Shown here: positions 1 to 5,485 of the stretch, piece by piece
Position numbering within the stretch: the first letter of the stretch is position 1
Layout: the number at the start of each line of letters is the position of its first letter
Program-made: the position numbers and the translations under genes
The notes under the pieces: model-generated
Told to the model about the DNA's origin: nothing
What the model saw: only the letters and a program-made list of their open reading frames with translations
The model's database searches: none
Assembly: GCA_046565985.1 (NCBI GenBank)
Contig: JBKHXN010000010.1
Coordinates: 1-5,485 of the forward strand
Direction: 5' to 3'
DNA length: 5,485 nt
Source of the DNA: Polycyclovorans sp046565985
GTDB lineage: Bacteria > Pseudomonadota > Gammaproteobacteria > Nevskiales > Nevskiaceae

Positions 1-477
1 GTGATGCGCTACCTGGGTGGCGTGATGAGCCCAAAGGCCAACCGGGAGATGCTGGAACAGCGCATCCTCGGCTACTACTCCGCCCATCCCGGACTCGGCG
101 TATGGGCCACGCTGGAGCGCGCCAGCGGGCGCTGCATCGGCTTTCATCTGCTCAATCACGTACTGGGTGAGACGGACGTGATCCAGCTGGGCTACCGCCT
201 GTTCCCGGAGGACTGGGGCAAGGGCTATGCCACCGAGATGGGCTGCGCGCTGCTGGCCTACGGCTTTGAGCGCCTGGGCCTGACACTGATCAGCGCCAAC
301 GCCGACACCGGCAACCAGGCCTCGCATCAGGTGCTGCTCAAGTGCGGGCTGCACCGTCACGGCGAACGGGCCTGGGCGCATCCTGCCTATGCTGGTTTTG
401 GGCCGATTCCTTTTTTCCAACGCGCAGCCGCAGATTGGCTGGCGGACCACACACTGAACATCCGTGCCGGGCACTGA
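1..477 (+). CDS. GNAT-family N-acetyltransferase (RimJ/RimL type), 5'-truncated by the window edge
   Basis: Transfers an acetyl group from acetyl-CoA to an amine, often a protein N-terminus, an amino acid or a small molecule; the acceptor here is unknown. The 158 visible residues carry the GNAT acetyl-CoA loop, PEDWGKGYATE (residues 69-79, the family's Q/R-x-x-G-x-G/A motif A), followed by the usual helix. A motif-B stretch follows: N100, then N105-Q-A-S-H-Q-V-L-L-K-C-G-L117, matching the family's 'N..S..VL.K.GF' pattern. The frame is open from base 1. RimJ-like proteins usually have about 25-30 residues before the MRYLGG-like segment, so the GTG at base 1 is more likely an internal valine than the true start. 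It ends TGA at 475-477, three bases before the carboxylase start, so the two are probably cotranscribed. Family call is firm; substrate and start are not. Confidence 0.85.
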   Translation: MMRYLGGVMSPKANREMLEQRILGYYSAHPGLGVWATLERASGRCIGFHLLNHVLGETDVIQLGYRLFPEDWGKGYATEMGCALLAYGFERLGLTLISANADTGNQASHQVLLKCGLHRHGERAWAHPAYAGFGPIPFFQRAAADWLADHTLNIRAGH

Positions 478-480
478 GCC

Positions 481-2472
481 ATGAAAAGATTTACCAAAGT
501 TCTTGTCGCCAACCGGGGTGAGATTGCCCTGCGCGTGATCCGCGGCGCCCGCAAGGCGGGCTACCAGACCGTTGCCGTGTACAGCGATGCCGACCGCGAC
601 AGCCTGCACGTGCGTGAAGCCGATGAGGCCGTGCACATCGGCCCCAGCCCGGCGAAGGAATCCTACCTGCAGATCGAGCAGATCCTGCGCGCAGCCCGCA
701 GCAGCGGCGCGCAGGCGATCCATCCGGGCTACGGGTTCCTCTCCGAACGTGCCGACTTTGCCCAGGCCGTACACGATGCCGGGCTGGTGTTCATCGGTCC
801 TGATGCCGCGTCCATAGAGGCCATGGGCAACAAGAGCGCGTCCAAGATCCGCATGTTGGCGGCGGGCGTGCCCTGCGTGCCCGGCTATCAGGGTGATGAC
901 CAGTCCGACGACACGCTGGTGGCTGAGGCCAAGAAAGCCGGCCTGCCGGTGATGGTGAAGGCCGCTGCCGGCGGTGGCGGGCGCGGCATGCGTCTGGTGC
1001 ACGAGGCCCAGACACTGCTGGAGCACATCCGCTCCGCGCGATCGGAGGCGCAGAACGCCTTTGGCTCCGGCCAGCTGTTGATCGAGAAGGCGGTGATGAA
1101 CGCCCGTCACGTGGAGATCCAGGTCTTCGGCGACCGCCACGGCAATGTGGTGCATCTGGGCGAGCGTGACTGCTCGGTACAGCGCCGCAACCAGAAAGTG
1201 GTGGAGGAAGCGCCCAGCCCCGCAGTGGACGAGCAACTGCGCGCGAAGATGGGCGCCGCCGCGGTCGCTGCCGCCAAGGCGGTGAATTACGTCGGTGCGG
1301 GCACCGTGGAATTCATGCTCGCCGCCGACGGGCAGTTCTACTTCCTGGAAATGAACACGCGCCTGCAGGTGGAACATCCGGTCACCGAACTGGTGTACGG
1401 CGTGGACCTGGTGGAATGGCAGCTGCGCATCGCCCAGGGCGAGCGCCTGCCGCTCAGCCAGGATGAGATCCTCGCCCGCCGTCATGGCCACGCCATGGAG
1501 GTGCGCCTGTGCGCCGAAGATCCGCAGGCCAACTATCTGCCGCAGACCGGCCCGGTGCTGGACTGGCAGGCACCTGCCGGCACCGGCATCCGCGTGGATA
1601 CCTATCTGGAAAGCGGTGGCGAGATCAGCCCTTATTACGACTCCATGCAGGCAAAGATCATCGCCTGGGGCGAAGACCGCGAGACCGCGCGCACCCGCCT
1701 GCTGGGCGCGCTGGCGCAGACACGGCTGTTCGGCGTGGTGAGCAACAAGGATTATCTGTCGGCCATCCTTGCCCATCCGGCCTTTGCCGGCGGCGATTTC
1801 AGCACCGGCTTCATCGGCGAGCATTTTCCGGCCGAGACGATCAATGCCCAGCGGCCCAGCCTGCGCCAGGCCGCGCTGGCGGCGGTGGCCCTGTACCTGG
1901 ACGACGCCCGCCGGCTGGCGGCCGAACACGGCATCCAGCCCGAGATGATCGGCTGGCACAGCTCGCACGAGACCGCCAGCGAGTTTCACCTGCACTGCCG
2001 CGATACGCGCTTTGACCTGGACGTGCTGGTGCATGACGGGCACCGCTTCACCGTCAGCCAGGAAGGCGAGCAGATCGTGCTGGAAGTGGATCGTCACGAC
2101 GCCAGCGGCTTTGCCTGGCGCGAGGGTGAGCTGCAGGGCAAGGCCTACGCGGCGCGCAACGGCAACCAGCTGTGGCTGGAAGCGCTGGGGCAGACCTGGT
2201 GCTTCGAGGACCGCACGCTGGCGCCCGTGCAGGCCACCGCCGCCGGTTCCGACGGGCGGCTGCTCGCGCACTCCGACGGCAAGGTGGTGGCCGTGCACGT
2301 CAAGCCGGGCGACCGGGTGGAAAAAGGCCAGACCCTGGCGGTGCTGGAGGCCATGAAGATGGAGTTCCAGCTGCAACTGCCAGTGGGCGGCACGGTGCAG
2401 ACCGTGAGCGTGGAGGCCGGCCAGCAGGTGAAGAACCGGACCCTGCTGGTGCAGGTGCAACCCGAAACCTGA
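481..2472 (+). CDS. Biotin-dependent acyl-CoA carboxylase alpha subunit (methylcrotonyl-/geranyl-CoA carboxylase type)
   Basis: Carboxylates its own biotin with ATP and bicarbonate, then passes the carboxyl group to an acyl-CoA on a separate beta subunit, in the cytoplasm. The 663 residues fit the usual length of MCC/GCC alpha chains (LiuD, AtuF). Biotin carboxylase: ANRGE at 10-14, HPGYGFLSE at 81-89, K118, K160 with the ATP-grasp glycine loop 164-167, H210, ERDCSVQRRNQK at 228-239, E277, E290 in EMNTRLQVEHP (290-300) and R342; these match E. coli AccC ATP/bicarbonate residues. A divergent linker/BT region spans about 460-590. The C-terminal biotinyl domain has EAMKM at 623-627, with K626 the predicted biotinylated lysine. 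ATG 481 gives the normal N-terminus, but its Shine-Dalgarno is poor, so coupling to the upstream gene is likely. No beta subunit lies in the window. From recalled family sequences, SARSEAQNAFGSG and HIGPSPAKESYL look nearer to geranyl-CoA carboxylase (AtuF) than to LiuD; a generic acetyl/propionyl-CoA carboxylase alpha is the alternative. Confidence 0.95.
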   Translation: MKRFTKVLVANRGEIALRVIRGARKAGYQTVAVYSDADRDSLHVREADEAVHIGPSPAKESYLQIEQILRAARSSGAQAIHPGYGFLSERADFAQAVHDAGLVFIGPDAASIEAMGNKSASKIRMLAAGVPCVPGYQGDDQSDDTLVAEAKKAGLPVMVKAAAGGGGRGMRLVHEAQTLLEHIRSARSEAQNAFGSGQLLIEKAVMNARHVEIQVFGDRHGNVVHLGERDCSVQRRNQKVVEEAPSPAVDEQLRAKMGAAAVAAAKAVNYVGAGTVEFMLAADGQFYFLEMNTRLQVEHPVTELVYGVDLVEWQLRIAQGERLPLSQDEILARRHGHAMEVRLCAEDPQANYLPQTGPVLDWQAPAGTGIRVDTYLESGGEISPYYDSMQAKIIAWGEDRETARTRLLGALAQTRLFGVVSNKDYLSAILAHPAFAGGDFSTGFIGEHFPAETINAQRPSLRQAALAAVALYLDDARRLAAEHGIQPEMIGWHSSHETASEFHLHCRDTRFDLDVLVHDGHRFTVSQEGEQIVLEVDRHDASGFAWREGELQGKAYAARNGNQLWLEALGQTWCFEDRTLAPVQATAAGSDGRLLAHSDGKVVAVHVKPGDRVEKGQTLAVLEAMKMEFQLQLPVGGTVQTVSVEAGQQVKNRTLLVQVQPET

Positions 2473-2475
2473 CGG

Positions 2476-2499
2476 TGCCCCGCAGCGCGGGTGCGGGCA
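2476..2499. terminator. Possible GC-rich hairpin between convergent genes
   Basis: The 42-bp gap between the carboxylase stop and the stop of the reverse-strand dehydrogenase contains TGCCC (2476-2480) facing GGGCA (2495-2499). The stem extends inward by two pairs (GC/GC) if C2481 is bulged. An alternative stem is CCCGC (2479-2483) with GCGGG (2487-2491). There is no T-tract on either side, so it does not fit a classical intrinsic terminator. It could stall polymerase or protect 3' ends, or be chance in GC-rich DNA. Confidence 0.25.
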
Positions 2500-2514
2500 T
2501 CGTCGCCGACCGCG

Positions 2515-3660
2515 TCAGTAGCCGAGCTGCCGGCTGGCCAGGTCTTTCATGATCTCCAGGGAGCCACCTCCGATGGTCAATACCTTGGTTTCGCGGTAGA
2601 TCCGCTCCACCTTCGCCCCGCGCAGATAGCCGGCGCCGCCAAAGATCTGCAGGGCCTCGTTGGCGATCCATTCCAGTGTGGTGCAGGCGTGGTTCTTGAG
2701 CAGGCAGACTTCCGCCACCGGCATCTGCCTGTGCCCCACGCGCCAGGCCAGCAGGTCCAGGTGCGCGCGCACGGCGTCGAGCCGCATCTTCATGTCCACC
2801 AGCTTGTGGCGGATCACCTGGTTGCGGATCAGCGGCTTGCCAAAGGTCAGGCGGTCGCGCGCGTAGGCCAGACTTTCCTCGTAGCACACCTGGGCGAAGG
2901 CAAAGGCCTGCGCGGCGAGCATCAAGCGCTCGTGGTTGAAGTTCATCATGATGGCCATGAAGCCGGCATTCTCCGGCCCCAGGCGGTTGGACACCGGCAC
3001 GCGGCAGTTCTCGAAGTACAGCGTGGCGGTATCCGAGCACCACCAGCCCATCTTCTGCAGCGGGGTGCGGGTCAGCCCCGGCGTATCGCCCTCGATCACC
3101 AGCAGCGAGACGCCGCCTATGCCGTCGCCGCCGGTGCGCACGGCGGTGGTGATGTAATCCGCGCGCAGGCCGGAGGTGATGAAGGTCTTGGCGCCGTTGA
3201 CCACGTAGTGATCACCATCGCGCACGGCGCGTGTTTTCAGGTTGGCCACATCGGAGCCGCCGCTGGGTTCGGTGATGGCCAGCGCGGCGATCTTCTCGCC
3301 GCTGAGCACCGGCGCGGCAAAGCGGGCCTGCTGCTCCTGAGTGCCCACCGCCACCACTGGCGGCGTGCCGATGCCGTGGCTCATCAGGCTGGCGATCAGC
3401 CCACCGGAACCGGCGCGCGCCAGCTCCTCGGTGAGCACGATCATGTAGAACAGATCCGGCACTTCCACGCCGCCGACCGATTCCGGAAAGCCGATCTGCA
3501 GCAGTCCCGCCTCGGCGGCCTTGCGGTGCAGCTCGCGCGGCAGGCTGCCTTCGGCCTCCCAGCGGTCAATGTGCGGCAGACATTCGCGCTCCACGAAACG
3601 GCGCGCCTGAGTGCGGAAGCTCTCGTGGTCCTCGTTGAGGAACGGGTGGGGCGCGGTCAT
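2515..3660 (-). CDS. Acyl-CoA dehydrogenase, isovaleryl-/long-chain-type active site
   Basis: FAD flavoenzyme that oxidises an acyl-CoA to the 2,3-enoyl-CoA and passes electrons to electron-transferring flavoprotein. The 381 residues are the standard family length, with an N-terminal helical domain (about 8-120), a beta domain, and a C-terminal helical domain. Seen: ITEPSGGSD (129-137), a near match to ACAD signature 1; RLTFGKPL; and QIFGGAGY (338-345), part of signature 2. The catalytic glutamate of medium-chain enzymes, in 'YEGT', is replaced by glycine (G365 in IGGGS). Instead HERLMLAA carries E244 at the helix position used by isovaleryl-CoA and long-chain dehydrogenases. ATG 3660 is chosen because family similarity begins just after it; a longer frame to 3750 would run through the divergent promoter. 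The Shine-Dalgarno is weak (GGGT-like). It is convergent with the carboxylase and divergent from the synthetase. The neighbours suggest a branched-chain or citronellyl-like acyl-CoA substrate (inference). Confidence 0.94.
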   Translation of the reverse strand: MTAPHPFLNEDHESFRTQARRFVERECLPHIDRWEAEGSLPRELHRKAAEAGLLQIGFPESVGGVEVPDLFYMIVLTEELARAGSGGLIASLMSHGIGTPPVVAVGTQEQQARFAAPVLSGEKIAALAITEPSGGSDVANLKTRAVRDGDHYVVNGAKTFITSGLRADYITTAVRTGGDGIGGVSLLVIEGDTPGLTRTPLQKMGWWCSDTATLYFENCRVPVSNRLGPENAGFMAIMMNFNHERLMLAAQAFAFAQVCYEESLAYARDRLTFGKPLIRNQVIRHKLVDMKMRLDAVRAHLDLLAWRVGHRQMPVAEVCLLKNHACTTLEWIANEALQIFGGAGYLRGAKVERIYRETKVLTIGGGSLEIMKDLASRQLGY

Positions 3661-3697
3661 CGGAATTACCCAGTCAGGAGGACGGAACAGCCGCACG

Positions 3698-3713
3698 CTA
3701 GCGTCTGCGCTAG
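3698..3713. repeat. Perfect inverted repeat CTAGCG-N4-CGCTAG
   Basis: Six-base arms CTAGCG (3698-3703) and CGCTAG (3708-3713) flank TCTG. It lies near the middle of the divergent gap and overlaps the only candidate -10 box for the forward gene, where a bound repressor would block transcription. It does not match the PsrA consensus or other fatty-acid regulator sites that I can recall, so no regulator is assigned. It could also fold as a small hairpin in RNA. Confidence 0.5.
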
Positions 3714-3732
3714 GATGTATGCAAGCACATCC
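3713..3732. repeat. Perfect inverted repeat GGATGT-N8-ACATCC
   Basis: Arms GGATGT (3713-3718) and ACATCC (3727-3732) are perfect reverse complements around an 8-bp spacer, a 20-bp site of the size typical for a TetR-, MerR- or LysR-like dimer. Its first base is the last base of the preceding palindrome, so two dimers could bind side by side or one could exclude the other. Either palindrome alone could occur by chance in 107 bp; finding both adjacent is more suggestive. Confidence 0.45.
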
Positions 3733-3756
3733 AGAGCGCGCAAGCGCCACCAGACC

Positions 3757-3762
3757 GAGGAG
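3757..3762 (+). promoter_or_regulatory. Shine-Dalgarno of the acyl-CoA synthetase
   Basis: GAGGAG lies five bases before the ATG at 3768. It is the clearest ribosome binding site in the window and fixes the synthetase start, in contrast to the weak sites of the carboxylase and dehydrogenase. Confidence 0.75.
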
Positions 3763-3767
3763 ATTCC

Positions 3768-5447
3768 ATGACCGCCGTCCCCGACGATCAGTTGCCGCTC
3801 GCGCGTCTGCAGCATTGGGAGCGGGCCCGGGCCAATGAGATCTATCTGAGCCAGCCCATGGGCGGCGGCCGGCAGCGTGATTACACCTGGGCGCAGGCGG
3901 TGGACGAGGCGCGGCGCATGGCCGCCTATCTGCGGGCGCAGGGCTGGGAGCCGGGTTCGCGCATCGCCATCCTGTCCAAGAACTGCGCGCACTGGCTGAT
4001 GAGCGATTTCGCCATCTGGATGGCCGGCCACGTCAGCGTGCCGATCTATCCCACGCTCACCGCCGAGAGCGTGCGGCAGATCCTCGACCATTCCGGCGCA
4101 CGCGCCTGCTTCGTCGGCAAGCTCGACGACTGGCCGCAGATGAAGCCGGGCATACCGGCGGGGGTGCACTGCATCGCCTATCCGCTGTCGCCGCCGACAG
4201 ACTTTCCGCAGTGGGATGATCTGATCGCCCGTACCGCGCCGCTGGCAGAGCTGCCGCACCGGGCAGCCGACGAGCTGGCCACGATCATCTACACCTCCGG
4301 TACCACCGGCATGCCCAAGGGCGTGATGCACAGCTTCGGCAACATCGGCTGGGCGGCGCAACCCATGATGAAAGGCTTCGGCGCCAACGCGGATGACCGC
4401 ATGATCTCCTACCTGCCGCTGGCGCATGTGGCCGAGCGCTGGGTGGTGGAGGCCTGTTCGATCGCGCTCGGCTTCCGCGTGTTCTTCGCCGAATCGCTGG
4501 AGACCTTCGTGGCCGATCTCAAGCGTGCACGGCCGACCATGTTCATTTCGGTACCGCGCCTGTGGGTGAAGTTCCAGCAGAGCATCTTCGCCAAGCTGCC
4601 GAAGCAGAAGCTCGACCTGCTGTTCAGGATCCCGGTGCTGGGCTCGCTGATCAAGCGCCGCATCCTGCGCGAACTGGGGCTGGACACGGTGCGCTTTGCC
4701 GGTGCGGGCGCGGCGCCGCTGCCGGTGTCGGTGCTGTCCTGGTACCGCGAGCTGGGGCTGGAATTGCTGGAAGGCTATGGCATGACCGAGAACTTCGGCG
4801 TCTCCCACGGTTCGCTGCCGGGCCGGTCCCGGGTGGGATACGTGGGGCACCCCTGGGACGGCGTGACCTGCCGTATTGCAGAAGACGGCGAAGTGCTGGT
4901 GAAAAGTCCGAGCACGATGATGGGCTACTACCGCGAACCGGAAAAAACCCGTGAGGCGCTGACCGCCGACGGCTATCTGCGCACCGGCGACGTGGGTGAG
5001 CTGGACGATGACGGCCGTCTGCGCATCACCGGCCGCGCCAAGGAGCAGTTCAAGACCTCCAAGGGCAAATACGTGGCGCCGGCGCCGATCGAGAACCGTC
5101 TGGCCGCACATTCGCAGATCGAGGCCTGCTGCGTGGCGGGCGCCGGCTTCGGCCAGCCCTTTGCCCTGCTGATGCTGCCGGCCGATGTGGCGGCCCGCGC
5201 GCAGGCTGACGTGAATGTGCGCGAATCGCTCTCGGCCTCTTTTGCCGAGCTGCTGGAGCAGGTCAACGCCGCGCTGGACGCGCACGAACAGCTGGATTTT
5301 CTGGCCGTCGTGCCCGAGCAGTGGACGGTGGAGAACGGTTTTCTCACGCCCACGCTGAAGATCAAGCGTGCCCAGGTCGAGAAGGCCTACGGCGCACGCT
5401 TCGAAGACTGGGTGGCGCGGCGTCAGGCGGTGGTCTGGGCCGACTGA
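3768..5447 (+). CDS. AMP-forming acyl-CoA synthetase (long-chain fatty acid--CoA ligase family)
   Basis: Activates a carboxylic acid with ATP to an acyl-adenylate and then to the CoA thioester, the entry step to beta-oxidation-type catabolism. The 559 residues match the long-chain synthetase class of the ANL superfamily. Seen in order: the N-terminal segment LSKNCAHW...IYPTL; the P-loop YTSGTTGMPKG (175-185); YLPLAHVAER; GYGMTE (336-341), contacting adenine/acyl; RTGD (405-408), whose D408 should bind ribose; GRAKEQFKTSKGK (422-434), the hinge; and VAPAPIE (436-442). PTLKIKR (528-534) near the C-terminus carries K531, the expected adenylation lysine. All core catalytic motifs are present, so it should be active. 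The start is set by a good GAGGAG. No signal peptide or clear membrane span is visible. It is divergent from the dehydrogenase, whose substrate it may supply. In the P. aeruginosa atu cluster a similar synthetase gene (atuH) is present, a contextual parallel only. The acid substrate is not predictable. Confidence 0.94.
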   Translation: MTAVPDDQLPLARLQHWERARANEIYLSQPMGGGRQRDYTWAQAVDEARRMAAYLRAQGWEPGSRIAILSKNCAHWLMSDFAIWMAGHVSVPIYPTLTAESVRQILDHSGARACFVGKLDDWPQMKPGIPAGVHCIAYPLSPPTDFPQWDDLIARTAPLAELPHRAADELATIIYTSGTTGMPKGVMHSFGNIGWAAQPMMKGFGANADDRMISYLPLAHVAERWVVEACSIALGFRVFFAESLETFVADLKRARPTMFISVPRLWVKFQQSIFAKLPKQKLDLLFRIPVLGSLIKRRILRELGLDTVRFAGAGAAPLPVSVLSWYRELGLELLEGYGMTENFGVSHGSLPGRSRVGYVGHPWDGVTCRIAEDGEVLVKSPSTMMGYYREPEKTREALTADGYLRTGDVGELDDDGRLRITGRAKEQFKTSKGKYVAPAPIENRLAAHSQIEACCVAGAGFGQPFALLMLPADVAARAQADVNVRESLSASFAELLEQVNAALDAHEQLDFLAVVPEQWTVENGFLTPTLKIKRAQVEKAYGARFEDWVARRQAVVWAD

Positions 5448-5485
5448 CGGCGCTCGAAGGCCTGCACGGTGTTGGCCATCAGCAT
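5423..5485 (-). CDS. Possible 3' end of a reverse-strand gene, truncated by the window edge
   Basis: The complement of 5423-5485 is an open frame of 20 codons, MLMANTVQAFERRQSAQTTA, ending in TGA (5423-5425). In the non-shared part (5448-5485) every third base of this frame is G or C, like the genes around it. The same base is also the third base of the synthetase frame read past its stop, so this is not strand-specific proof. If real, the gene converges on the synthetase and overlaps its last 25 bases. The product is not recognisable from 20 residues. The methionines at the left are probably internal. Confidence 0.4.
   Translation of the reverse strand: MLMANTVQAFERRQSAQTTA

Larger units (their letters stand above)
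3661..3767. promoter_or_regulatory. Divergent intergenic control region (dehydrogenase / acyl-CoA synthetase)
   Basis: This 107-bp gap must hold the start signals for both flanking genes unless they are read from elsewhere. It contains two abutting inverted repeats (3698-3713 and 3713-3732), suitable as operators. No strong sigma-70 promoter is visible. TAGGAT at 3711-3716 is a 4-of-6 match to a -10 box for the forward gene, but lacks a convincing -35. The reverse direction shows only weak matches. The region is less GC-rich around 3711-3733 than its surroundings. The regulatory role is inferred from gene orientation and palindromes, not from a recognised consensus. Confidence 0.6.

Noticed and set aside
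1189..1191. N237 in place of the common histidine in the RRHQK motif of the carboxylase
   Set aside because: Asparagine also occurs at this place in propionyl-CoA carboxylase alpha chains, so it is natural variation rather than an inactivating change.
2300..3043. Reverse-strand frame of 247 codons running across the dehydrogenase 3' half into the carboxylase end
   Set aside because: It is a frame-shifted shadow of the dehydrogenase with Gly/Ala/Arg-rich translation. The dehydrogenase itself shows no frameshift.
3661..3750. Longer dehydrogenase start at 3750 (30 extra residues)
   Set aside because: The extra segment resembles no dehydrogenase N-terminus and would cover the divergent operators.
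2491..3771. Long forward-strand open frame (426 codons) opposite the acyl-CoA dehydrogenase
   Set aside because: Low-complexity His/Gln/Ala-rich translation without motifs; it is antisense to a well-supported dehydrogenase, with no ribosome site.
3715..3771. Short 18-codon forward frame (MYASTSRARKRHQTEEIP) ending in an ATGA overlap with the synthetase start, a possible leader peptide
   Set aside because: It has no Shine-Dalgarno at proper spacing, its start lies inside the second palindrome, and its end simply encodes the synthetase's own ribosome site. Not supportable from one sequence.
3666..5285. Long reverse-strand open frame (539 codons) opposite the acyl-CoA synthetase
   Set aside because: Its product is rich in His, Arg and Gln with no recognisable domain, and it lies wholly antisense to a gene with all ANL motifs. 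GC-rich DNA yields such shadow frames.

Overview
The window is a stretch of GC-rich bacterial chromosome with strong G/C preference at third codon positions. Its gene types resemble the acyl-CoA catabolism genes of hydrocarbon-, lipid- or terpene-using Gammaproteobacteria (Pseudomonas, Alcanivorax or Marinobacter-like). That assignment comes from protein style and gene content only; no rRNA or other taxonomic marker is present.

Layout: (1) 1-477, forward, the 3' part of a RimJ/RimL-type GNAT N-acetyltransferase that enters from the left edge. (2) 481-2472, forward, three bases after the GNAT stop: a complete biotin-dependent acyl-CoA carboxylase alpha subunit (biotin carboxylase, linker/BT region, biotin carrier domain) of the methylcrotonyl-/geranyl-CoA carboxylase kind. 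(3) 2473-2514, a short convergent gap with a GC-rich hairpin. (4) 2515-3660, reverse, an acyl-CoA dehydrogenase whose predicted catalytic glutamate sits in the isovaleryl-/long-chain-type position. (5) 3661-3767, a divergent regulatory gap holding two abutting perfect inverted repeats and a good Shine-Dalgarno for the next gene. (6) 3768-5447, forward, an AMP-forming (long-chain type) acyl-CoA synthetase. (7) 5423-5485, possibly the 3' tail of a reverse-strand gene entering from the right edge.

The genes fit one job: activating a carboxylic acid to its CoA thioester (synthetase), introducing an alpha,beta double bond (dehydrogenase) and carboxylating a methyl-branched enoyl-CoA (carboxylase). 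This is the logic of the leucine (liu) and acyclic terpene (atu) pathways. The carboxyltransferase (beta) subunit and the hydratase and lyase are not in the window and are probably nearby. I infer a branched-chain or isoprenoid acid catabolic cluster; the exact substrate cannot be read from this sequence.

I found no RNA gene, CRISPR array, insertion sequence or clear undescribed system. The most useful leads are the divergent promoter with its paired palindromes, the substrate question for the carboxylase/dehydrogenase/synthetase set, and the GNAT gene placed tightly upstream of the carboxylase.
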